A stretch of DNA of 64,000 nt from Nematostella vectensis (taxonomy: Eukaryota > Cnidaria > Anthozoa > Actiniaria > Edwardsiidae): the NCBI RefSeq assembly GCF_932526225.1, contig NC_064034.1, positions 8,108,001-8,172,000 on the forward strand, given 5' to 3'. A model generated the notes under the pieces. The model did no database searches. It was not told the origin of the DNA and worked only from the letters and a program-made list of their open reading frames with translations. Shown here piece after piece: positions 36,801 through 46,247 of the stretch (position 1 is its first letter; each line of letters starts with the position of its first letter). The translations under genes were made by a program, and so were the position numbers.

Positions 36801-39800
36801 TTCCTAAAGAACAATTTAAGAAACATATCATAAACAGAAAACATGGTATGCTAAAATAAAACTTTTTTCACATACCTGTGCCAGCAGTAGTTGGAACTAC
36901 ATGAAACACAGAAAAGACAAAGATGACATCAGGAGATTGAAGTAAATGACAGCATTCAAAGAGTTGATAAACTAGCTTATATCCAGGGGTGGGGGGATTA
37001 ATGATTGCCTGGAAAGGAAGGTCTGCTAAAATTAAAGAAAATCCAGAACAACTGTAAGCTAGGAGATGCATGAGAAGGAATGATCTGATAAATGGAAATG
37101 TGACTCCCCCTTCCCCTGCACCTTATTTCATTGCACAGGATGTTGTTCAAATATTTTACAGGACGTTCCTCAAATGTTATCACTAGTTTTATGTAAATTC
37201 ACAAACATAAATTTAAGTTGAGGTATTTAGACAAGGCTTTTATTTGGTTTGACCACAACTCCACATTATTGCAATATGTTGACTGTTGCTTCACTTACTT
37301 GCAATGAGCGGTTTGACTGGTCTAGTAACAGGCAATCCCTTGCCAACAGGAGCATTGACAAAGTCAAGGAAGTCATTGTCAGGGTGTGACAGATATAAAT
37401 TGGCAGCCTTTGCTGTGTCTATAACAGATCCACCTCCAACAGCCAGAAATGAGTCAAACTGCCCTGCCTTGGCAAAAGCAATGCAGTCTTTAAAACTGGA
37501 AAAAATGGGAATCAACAAACAAGGGTCCTTAATCTTAATTGCCGTATCATTTTATTTAAAAAAATAGAGAAACAGATACTTCAATGGAACCCCACTATGT
37601 TCTAAGGACACCAGCTTGGTAATTACCCTTTGTATAAATGTGAGTCAATAAGGACCATAATGGGATATTATATAAACTGTTTCTATTGAATGTTACCAGG
37701 GGCGGATGCAGAAGTTTAAAAAGGGGGGGGGGGGGGGGGCAAAAGGGAAGCAAAAGTTTCAAGTTTCAAGAAAAGGGGGGGGGGCAGACTTCTTCCGTAT
37801 ATTTCCTTATATTTCTTGTTATTTTTAGGCCAAATGTCTGAAAATAGGGGGGGGGGGGGGCGGAGCCCTCTCGCCCCCCCCCCCCCTAGATCCGCCCCTG
37901 CTACATCCTCTCTGAGCTATAGGTTGTTATCAGATTAGAATTCTAGCTTGTGTGTGCCTTCCTTATGCCTACTGTTCTGAAAGCTTGCAATGCTTGGTGC
38001 TCTCTAATTTTGGTTCAGTGACCAATCAGGTTCAGTCCTGGTGATAGTCTAGTGGGACCAGTATTCTGCCATCAGATAGCTCCTTTAATGGCCGTTACTG
38101 CAAAATGGCTTCTACGATACAATGGTTCTGCTGTCTCATACCTTGCATCAGTAGGTTCAATCCTGGTTTTATCATAAACCTCATGGTTTACACCATGAGT
38201 TACTAGAGACTCCACAGCTTGCTCTACTGGTGGGAGTCTTGCAAGCTGTTAAAAGAATACACATGTAGCCGACAGAGCAAAAAAATGGCAAGTTTTCCCA
38301 AAATAAGGTCTTGTTTACTTCGGTAAGCTTTAAATTTTGCTCTAATGGATTCGTCTCCGAGATATGAGGCTTGAAGTGCAATTTTCAAATGTTCAAAGTA
38401 TAAATTCTCCTCGTTTGTAGGGAGAAGTCGGGCTCTGATCAGTAATTAAGCCAACTTTGCTTGCTAATATCTCAATTTCATAGCTTCTAAATTTCTTTTA
38501 AATTTGGAATTAAGCTTTTGGTCAGAGGAACTCCTTGTATGCGGAATCTTGAGCTTATATATTAATAATTGGGAAATTTCATGCCATTTTTTTGCTCTGT
38601 CCATGTAGCCAGGATTAGCTGAGTTGGGGCCGGGAAACACAGATATCATACATATCTTATATAAAAATGCCACACATGCCTCATATGCCTTCCCCAATCT
38701 AAGTGGCTGTTAGCTGTAGTGTCAGGGTGAGTAAAATGGAGGTTATGAGTCTGTGATTACCGTCATAAATATAGCGATTACATGTTGGTGTCACTAATGA
38801 TGGTAATCATGGAATCAACCAAAATGGAGAGGCAGAGACTTATTGAAAAGAAATATGGTTTGATACTGTGTGTCAATAGATCCTTTCCCATCTCATGGGC
38901 AATAATTTGATACCACATAAAATATGCGCTACTGGCCCTGTGTTTAATTCGGCTAACATATTGACAGCTAACCAAAAAAAATCCCATAAAAACAGACAAG
39001 GGTGATTGTCAGTAAAATCAATTTTAACCCTAAGGGATAGCACTTTGATTGTGGTCAACAGCTGTTCTTACCCCTAAAAAAAGCACAAAAGAAGCAATTT
39101 CTAAAACTAAGCACTAAAAACAAACACAATTACAGACTTCATGAAGACGTCACAATTGAGGCAATCTCTTTTCTGACTATTCATGACCAGGTGTCATTAG
39201 TATGTGAGGATCCATTAGTGTTAGACCCCCCTCACCTCCAGCTTAAAAATAAATAACCAATAACCTAAGACCTAAGACATATCACCTTTGAATCAGTTAT
39301 CAAGCAGACCTTTCTGACCCCCAGATTCTTGAAATCCTGAGTAGCATTTCAAATAAATTTAATTTAGCTGATGTATATGTATCCATCAAATGTTTTCATA
39401 CCAGTAAGGGGACCATTTTGTTTCTCTGTCTCCCACTCTTTGTAAAGGGGCACTATTTCTTCAGATTACTCTGAGCAATGCCAGTGTCTTCCTTGCCCCC
39501 TCTTTGTAAATATTTACATTAAAGGCTAATGACAACAAAAACTGGCAAACACTCACCATGCCAACCTCTCTTGTAACACCTTCACCAAACCTTATACTGG
39601 AGCTAGCCATCTGTGTATTAAATAACATAATAGCTGAATTAATAACCAATCACGAAGAAAAACAAGTTAAGTTTTTCAGTGGTATAGTTTTACTGTACCT
39701 CAAATGCATACTCTTTTTCTGGCTGTTTATTTGCTGCTGAAGAGCCAAGTCTGTGGCCTTTAAATTAAAACATAATGAAACTGTTCAGTCTCGATGTTTG

Positions 39801-40895
39801 CCAATTAAATTAATTGAGCTTCAATTATTTGATCGATATGTGACTGTTTCAGTAATTTTGAAATTGAAGAAACAGAATCATTTTCTTTAATTTAGTTAAG
39901 TTTTACCCTGGGTACCAGAGTCTCCAAAGGAGGCATGGGGGGCACAGCCATGCCCATACTGGTCATTTCTTTATAATTTTTTAAAATATTGGGGGGGGCA
40001 TGTGTCCCCAATTCCCCCCCTGTCTGCTACGCCCTGGCAATTAGAGTTCACATTACATTTCATATTCAGATTTGTTCAATTCAATACACTGCGCTTAGCA
40101 TACTTTATTCATGACGACTGAAGGGGGTGCAATAGATATAGTACATGTGAGTGAGAGGAAGATTCATACCTGTCAACCTCTGAAAATCTCAAGGCTTGAG
40201 AATTTTTGGGGGGAGGGGTAGGGTATATTCATTTTTTGGGGTGAGGGGTGGGGTTAACCTTGCAGGCGTTTGCCATATAGAAAGCTCTCACGAACAAATC
40301 CACTTCTAGATCTCACGAGGGTGTTAGATAAATTGTGCTACGCAAGGGAATTATTGTTTTAAATATTTTAATTGAAAATAGGCAAAATGACGATTTTCAA
40401 TATAATAATTTTTCGGAAGCAATAAAAATCGCTACAAAGCGGGAGATTTGGCGTTCAACGCGGGAGATTTGGAGAAGGGGCCCAAAATCTTGAGACTCCC
40501 GCCTAATGCGAGAGAGTTGACAGGTATGAAGATTTGTCCATGCAAAATAGGTTGACCTCAAACTAGGATACTGTACAGTGCAGTGCAGAGTAGTGTGGTT
40601 TGTAAATGAAACTACCTGCACTAAATGCTTGGGAGTGGGCAGGACATCTGCAGCTGTTAAATAAATCATGTTCAAATCTTTAATGATGTTGTATTACTTA
40701 ATGCAATAAAAGCGTGTAATAGACCAAATGATATCATCATCATTGTTTCGTGATCATGGCGTCTGTTTCTTTGTCTTGTCCGTCCATGATAATCAAATGT
40801 TTATATATAGGGTAGAAAAACTTTTGTACTCACGATGCAGAGGTAACAAGCTTCATAAGCTGTAAAGCTTTGTCGCGCACATTGGAGGACGCCAT
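33807..40895 (-). CDS. ADHFE1: ADHFE1 (hydroxyacid-oxoacid transhydrogenase), 15 exons, 473 aa
   Basis: Exons in coding order: 40834-40895, 40616-40653, 39699-39757, 39557-39610, 39286-39336, 38142-38245, 37299-37495, 36876-36896, 36747-36803, 35706-35811, 35473-35625, 35161-35259, 34805-34883, 34435-34531, 33807-34051; 1422 nt with all phases joining. Iron-dependent alcohol dehydrogenase family. The animal enzyme couples oxidation of 4-hydroxybutyrate to reduction of 2-oxoglutarate in mitochondria. Family marks: YAFEMA start of the fold, [15 protein letters not shown] (nucleotide binding), and the four expected iron ligands, D and H in FDVLCHAIES, H in LCHGMSYP and H in VPHGLSV. The C-terminus [11 protein letters not shown]...GT.PQ.RVTKLAP matches human ADHFE1 (467 aa). 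Exon 8 is a 21-nt microexon. The start at 40895 resembles the human N-terminus (CPAHS... follows); an upstream in-frame ATG at 41039 would add 48 basic residues. Confidence 0.96.
34388..34431. repeat. C-run with adjoining (CA)n in an ADHFE1 intron
   Basis: A long C homopolymer followed by ACACACAC, ending three or four bases from the splice donor of ADHFE1 exon 14 (low end 34435). Such a run next to a donor is an assembly and splicing risk point. Confidence 0.85.
34938..35050. repeat. Imperfect CAT/CAC trinucleotide-rich microsatellite
   Basis: Dense ATCACCAT, TTCATCAT and CATTATCAC units in the ADHFE1 intron between exons 12 and 13. Interrupted simple repeat. Confidence 0.75.
37697..37900. 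mobile_element. Short TIR element with G-run interior
   Basis: CAGGGGCGGATG at the left and the reverse complement of CAGGGGCGGATC at the right, 204 bp. The interior has three G-runs and a C-run. It lies in ADHFE1 intron 6. Confidence 0.75.
39906..40036. mobile_element. Probable short TIR element
   Basis: Begins CCCTGGGTACCAGAGTCTCC and ends CTGCTACGCCCTGG. The ends are only partly complementary, but the G/C-run interior (GGGGGGGGCATGTGTCCCC) resembles the elements at 33497 and 37697. ADHFE1 intron 2. Confidence 0.45.
40165..40528. mobile_element. MITE, 364 bp, with AAGATT duplication
   Basis: TIRs CATACCTGTCAACCTCTG and (right end, reverse complement) CATACCTGTCAACTCTCT. Flanked by AAGATT at 40159-40164 and 40529-40534, a convincing target-site duplication. 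No coding capacity. Sits in ADHFE1 intron 2. Confidence 0.88.
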
Positions 40896-41334
40896 TGCAT
40901 TGCAGGTTTGCTCCAAAAAGCTCCCAGGCAATGACAACAAATTTACATGGCCAAGAAAGAGATGCATCATGGGAGATTTGCGATCGATGTTACACCACGG
41001 TCGCGTGGGTTTCCTGTGCGACGATTTTTTCATCGACATATCGCAACCATTCGGCTCTAAATAACAATGGACTGATGTCGGAAAGGGTTAAAAAGCCCCG
41101 AAAGCCTCGGGTTTTATTCGTATAAAGACTATGGAACGACTTTGAAAGTCTAAGCACATCAAATTTGCCTTAAAAGCCTTAGAAATATCTTATTGTTTTC
41201 TTTTAAACACTAAGTATAATAATGTACGTCACCATTTCTTTCTTTCTTTTTTTTTGAGCCGCACTGGTCGCCACGACGTTCTAAACGCGCACGAAGGTTC
41301 TAAAACTAATTGTGACGTCACGTCAAATCGTGAA
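40896..41334. promoter_or_regulatory. Divergent promoter region, ADHFE1 / Ig-like gene
   Basis: 439 bp between the outward-facing start codons (295 bp if ADHFE1 starts at 41039). A TGACGTCACGTCA stretch near 41312-41324 is a good CRE/ATF-type site (TGACGTCA), about 11 bp before the Ig-gene ATG, so probably within its 5' UTR or promoter. Confidence 0.55.
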
Positions 41335-43947
41335 ATGCCCTCCAAGACTAGACGAGCGAACTTTTTTATTACCAATTTATTCTTCTTGTTTTCAATAGGT
41401 GAGTTAAATCATACTATACCTTTTCTATACTTGTTTATTGGGTAACTCGAGCCATAACTAATAACTCGATACTGTATTTCAAATACATAAATCATTTTGA
41501 GTTTGCGTAGTCAACTGTGGTTTTCGTAGTCAACTGTTTGGAGTGAATAATCGCCGAACTATTATTGAAATACTATTAGGTATAAATGTTCAAAAAAGAT
41601 GTTTCTGAATGAGTTATTGTACACTTTTTACAGTCACAGCTCATGATGTAGACACCTTCGCAGTCGCCAAAAAATCAAACATCAAAAGTTGCCGTGGAGA
41701 TACTATCTTCCTGGAAATAAAGACCAACGTCGTCTCACCAGAGATCACGTGGCTAAAGGGGCTAGAGGATAAGTTGCCAGTTACCAAGTCCAAGCATTAT
41801 TCATGGGATGCCGACCGAACGACAATGAAAATCAGTGATGTACACCCATCGCATTCAGGCCATTATTCTGCACAATTGAGGATGAATGAAAACATTACGC
41901 AAATCGTAAAGTTCACTGTCGTTGTACAAGGTATTTATTGAAAATCAGAGATGTACACTACCCATCGCATTCCGGGCATTATTCTGCACAATTGAAGATG
42001 AATGAAAACATTACGCAGATCGTAAATTTTCACAGTTGTTGTATATGGAATAGTCTTTGTGCACAATGCTCTTTGGGCGGAGCTTTTTCGTAAAATGATG
42101 CAAAGGATAGTCTAGTGTTTTTTTTTATGTTTTGTTTGCCTCATAATTACCGACGTAACTAATTGATGAAAATTGATAATAAATTTTTGATAGTCAATTG
42201 TTATAATCATTTTGTAACTTGATATCAATTATTATTAATTTATGTTTATTATCAATTTTATCAATTAGTTCGGGCATAGCTTCGGACTTATCTGCTACTG
42301 TTCCCAGTGGGTATATCTTGTACGGTATCGTAAAGTTTCAAACCATACCATATTACCCAAGAGAAACTCTGTCGCAATTTAGATGCGCAAAACTGAAGAT
42401 TTTGTTACCAATGCTGTTTAGGGAAAGCAGATCCTCGACACGTGTCCGAGTCGCCCCTTAAGCGCGGAAAGTCTAATCAATTTTGTATTGTTTCATTTCA
42501 TTTCGCAGATATTAGTTTGAGACCTCATCAAACGTCAACAAACATAATAATACCGTATGGCGGCTCCACAACCCTTCGAGTCTCCCCATACCCCACCAGC
42601 AGCCCATATCTAATACAATGGAAAATAAACGGGAACCCTGTGTACGCCTCGGGTAACAGCAGCCACTATAAGTTCATGGACAATGAGGGTCAACCAAACG
42701 CTGCACTTGTACTTGAGCATGCGCAGAGTGAGCAGGAGGGGACATACGAGGCGGTTATGAAGAAATGGCATTGTGAAGCGAAGACGCGGTTTAATATTCA
42801 GCTGATAAAAGGTACATTAGGAGACATGCTTGCCGATTCTAAAAGCACATATTGTCATTTGATACTGCGATGCGTATGGGGAGGGGGGGGGGGGGGTCTT
42901 ATGGCTAATGTGAGAACACAGCGCAAGCGTTGGTGAAAAAAAAAATCATCTTTTCGAGACAATGGAGATCCATGGAGTTTAGTGCGAAATTAAATCTTTG
43001 ACAAGTCGGGGTAGAAACCCATTGTGTTGTTTGATGTTGTGTTGTTTGATGTTATGTTGCGTCTAGCTGATAGACGCCATATTGAAAAGTACCCAGAAGA
43101 CCCTGGGACGAGGTTGGCTCTGTTTGCATAAGGGCTAACCCTCATATTCTTGACATCAGCAGGCATCAGTCGAGAAGTGAAGATAATCGTCATCGCGTGT
43201 CTGGTGACGGTCAAGGTCCCATTGCTGGCCTATATTATCTATCTGGATGCGCGGCGCAGACGACGGAATAAGAAGACTGCTGACCAGGACAGCGACTTGG
43301 AGGATGTCGCAGACATGTGAGCACAATTAGGGAACGTACATCTCAACAAACAGACCCGGATAATAAACAAATAAAACATACGTACACAAAAACAGACAGA
43401 CACCGGAGGCAAGAAAAAAGACAAACAATTATTGTATTTAAAGAGCTTGATTGTCTAAGAATTTTCTTCAACCTATAGGTTATCAGAAGACCCAGTACCC
43501 AGCACCGGGAACCAACACGCTCACGATCGTCATACTATCGAGAAACAACACTCGACAACAATCGACAAACCTCAAACCGAGAAACAACACTCGACAACAA
43601 TCGACAAACCGCAAACCGAGAAACAACACTCGACAACAATCGACAAACCTCATCACATGACCGATAGCGACACAATACAAATATCAACTTACACACAAAA
43701 GGAGGGATCGACGGACAGTGTCGAAAGACGTCGAAGCATGACTCCTGATAATCAGCACGATGCACCGCTTGCGAGATATCTCTCAGATATCAGACTTGAA
43801 AGTTCTGATGAAGATAGAGAGTATACAAACTGCCAGCTAAAGCAAGCTAAAGCTATCGATTGCTCAGATCTTGAAAGTGGCCAATCGTCGTTAAGTTCAT
43901 TGATAGACTTGAAAAGTATGCAAGCTCTTTTTTCAAGTACTAAATAA
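41335..43947 (+). CDS. Single-pass membrane protein with two Ig-like domains, 5 exons, 428 aa
   Basis: Exons: 41335-41398, 41634-41930, 42509-42811, 43163-43316, 43479-43947; 1287 nt, in phase. The first ATG of the open frame is used. Residues 1-21 form a signal peptide (basic start, then FFITNLFFLFS). Exons 2 and 3 each encode one Ig-like domain: the first has EITWLKG and HSGHYSAQ, the second IQWKING and EQEGTYEAV. The core Trp and the D/E-x-G-x-Y turn are present, but the usual second Cys after the Tyr is replaced (SAQ, EAV), so the standard disulphide is missing. Exon 4 encodes the transmembrane helix (about 227-248) and a DARRRRRNKK stop-transfer. The tail is Ser/Asp-rich, holds three 13-residue repeats, and has tyrosines in RYLSD and EYTNC; the latter fits the Y-x-N pattern bound by GRB2-type SH2 domains. 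A cell-surface recognition or adhesion receptor is likely; ligand and family are unknown to me. Confidence 0.8.
41938..42047 (+). pseudogene. Decayed tandem copy of the 3' part of Ig-gene exon 2
   Basis: Just after the exon 2 donor, about 110 bp repeat the exon from GAAAATCAG onward (CATTATTCTGCACAATTGA, GATGAATGAAAACATTACGC are in both). The copy has small indels that shift the frame, and its donor equivalent reads GTTGTATATGG. It is intronic and non-functional as coding sequence. Confidence 0.9.
43540..43656 (+). repeat. In-frame coding minisatellite, 39 bp x 3
   Basis: Three near-identical copies encode EKQHSTTIDKPQT (last copy ends DKPHH) in the cytoplasmic tail of the Ig-like protein. 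The length is a multiple of three, so copy-number change would keep the frame. Confidence 0.95.
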
Positions 43948-43956
43948 GAAAGTACA

Positions 43957-44663
43957 ACAGAACCCTGTTAACTCGGATGACTCAACTTCCCTGTTAACTC
44001 AGATAATCCGAACCAATGATACAGAACCCTGTTAACTCGGATGACTCAACTTCCCTGTTAACTCAGATAATTCGAACCAATGATACAGAACCCTGTTAAC
44101 TCGGATGACTCAACTTCCCTGTTAACTCAGATAATTCGAACCAATGACACAGAACCCTGTTAACTCGGATGACTCAACTTCCCTGTTAACTCAGATAATC
44201 CGAACCAATGACACAGAACCCTGTTAACTCGGATGACTCAACTTCCCTGTTAACTCAGATAATCCGAACCAATGACACAGAACCCTGTTAACTCGGATGA
44301 CTCAACTTCCCTGTTAACTCAGATAATCCGAACCAATGACACAGAACCCTGTTAACTCGGATGACTCAACTTCCCTGTTAACTCAGATAATTCGAACCAA
44401 TGACACAGAACCCTGTTAACTCGGATGACTCAACTTCCCTGTTAACTCAGATAATCCGAACCAATGACACAGAACCCTGTTAACTCGGATGACTCAACTT
44501 CCCTGTTAACTCAGATAATCCGAACCAATGACACAGAACCCTGTTAACTCGGATTACTCAACTTCCCTGTTAACTCAGATAATCCGAACCAATGACACAG
44601 AACCCTGTTAACTCGGATGACTCAACTTCCCTGTTAACTCAGATAATTCGAACCAATGACACT
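43957..44663. repeat. 64-bp satellite, about 11 copies
   Basis: Nearly identical units, each with two related halves: CCCTGTTAACTCGGATGACT and CCCTGTTAACTCAGATAATC, followed by CGAACCAATGACACAGAA. It starts 10 bp after the Ig-gene stop, so it may be in the 3' UTR. The half-unit resembles the end sequences of pogo/Tigger-type transposons (CAG...AACCCTGTTAACTCG), which may be its source; that is from memory of the family, not a search. Confidence 0.95.
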
Positions 44664-45262
44664 TTGAGACCTTTCTGCTTACCGCTAGCTCGATCTAATT
44701 TTCGTTTCCCTTTGCCAGAGTTATTAACTATATCTATCATAGTTATTAGCTCTATTAACTATGCTTTGCCTTATTTTACAAATGTAACACATGTTTGTTA
44801 TCGTTTACTAAAGCCAATTTTGTTCAATTCTTATTTTTGATTTAATTCCTCTGCAGTGAGTTACATCACAAATATAGTAATTCGATAATAATACTTTGCT
44901 CACTATATTATCGATCCCGTTAAGTTTGAGTCAAACCCCCGCAAACGTTGTTTGTACGCTATCAACACAAACTGCACAAACGTGTTACTGATCCTTTTTT
45001 TTAGTTTTCTATGTAATTGTAATTAGATTTTTATTGAACATTTTTGGTTATGCAAACTCTGTTCATTCTAGTGCTTACCCAGAACATTGTCAATATACCG
45101 TCTTTTCATTACCCAGAGTAACCGAGCCTCTAGCCTATTGCTGAGAGTTTTAATCGGGTTTCCTGTGGTGGTTCAGAAATGCAATGTTACAAGGATCCCA
45201 GCATCCCCTAGGCTCATCTACGAGCAAGGAACTAGGCTACTGAGCCTCCAGTTCTCGCTTCG
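44664..45262. other. Spacer between two satellite arrays
   Basis: AT-rich sequence with no supported gene, between the 64-bp satellite and the TGACGT array. Confidence 0.5.
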
Positions 45263-46015
45263 TAAAGCTATAGTTCTTGGTTTTGTGACGTCATAGTTCT
45301 CATTTTTGTAACGTTACTAGTTTCGTGACGTTACAGTTTTTTTTTTTGAAACGTCGGTTTTTTGACGTTTCAGTTCTCGGTTTTGTGACGTCACAGCTCT
45401 CGTTTTGTGACGTCGCGTTCTCAGCTTTGTGACGTTACAGTTCTCGTTTTGTGACGTTGCAGTTCTTTTTTTTTGACGTTATGGCTCTTGTTTTGTGACG
45501 TTATAGTTCTCGTTTTGACGTTATAATTCTCGTTTTGTGACGTTATAGTTCTTCTTTTGTGACGTTATAGTTCTCGTTTTGTGACGTCGCGTTCTCAGCT
45601 TTGTGACGTTACAGTTCTCGTTTTGTGACGTTGCAGTTCTCCGTTTTGTGACGTTATGGCTCTTGTTTTGTGACGTTATAGTTCTCGTTTTGACGTTATA
45701 ATTCTTGTTTTGTGACGTTCCAGTTCTCGTTTTGTGACGTTGTAGTTCTCGTTTTGACGTTATAATTATTGTTTTGTGACGTCCCAGTTCTCAGTTTTGT
45801 GACGTTACAGTTCTCCGTTTTGTGACGTTGTAGTTCTCGTTTTGACGTTATAATTATTGTTTTGTGACGTCCCAGTTCTCCGTTTTGTGACGTTCCAGTT
45901 CTCCGTTTTGTGACGTTACAGTTCTTGGCTTGTGACATAATCCTCAAATCGGTGAAGTTTCGGTTTTGTTAAGTTACAGCTCTCGGTTTTGTGAAATTGC
46001 AGTTGTCGCTTGTGA
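45263..46015. repeat. TGACGT-rich tandem array, unit about 21 bp
   Basis: More than 30 imperfect copies of a unit like GTTCTCGTTTTGTGACGTTA. Nearly every copy contains TGACGT; some read TGACGTCA. Copies drift in length and order (higher-order repetition: a block of several units recurs at about 45385 and 45570). Located about 230 bp downstream of the RTCB stop. Confidence 0.93.
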
Positions 46016-46082
46016 CACGGCGACCCTAGTGAAGACTCTAATACCCAAGGTACCTTTTTCTGTCCGATCGTTCGAGGTTTTC

Positions 46083-46199
46083 GTACCCTGGAAACCAGAG
46101 ACCCCGAGAGCGAAGATAGAATTTTTCGAACGAAGAGAGAGTTTCCCGCCCCCTAGCATGGGGTAAAGCGGATAATCAGCCTCTTGAACCCAGGGTAAG
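46083..46199. mobile_element. Possible decayed short TIR element downstream of RTCB
   Basis: TACCCTGGAAACCAGAG at the left and the reverse complement of TACCCTGGGTTCAAGAG at the right, 117 bp apart, resembling the GGGTACCAGAG elements elsewhere in the window. Confidence 0.45.
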
Positions 46200-46247
46200 G
46201 TTTTCCTTCCAGCTTTGGTTAGTTCCTTGTTGTTAATATAAAACCAA

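Noticed and set aside
37000-37030. Splice-like TTTTAG site as part of the ADHFE1 glycine loop
   Set aside because: The sequence after it does not continue the conserved LIAxPTT motif; the 21-nt microexon does.
36868-37071. Extra ADHFE1 exon reading [13 protein letters not shown]
   Set aside because: The phases of exons 7 and 8 (A + TT giving Ile) join directly and match the human protein without it.
38464-38697. Minus-strand open frame ([14 protein letters not shown]...) as the missing ADHFE1 exon 5
   Set aside because: A better exon, [17 protein letters not shown] at 39286-39336, matches the family and fits both phases.
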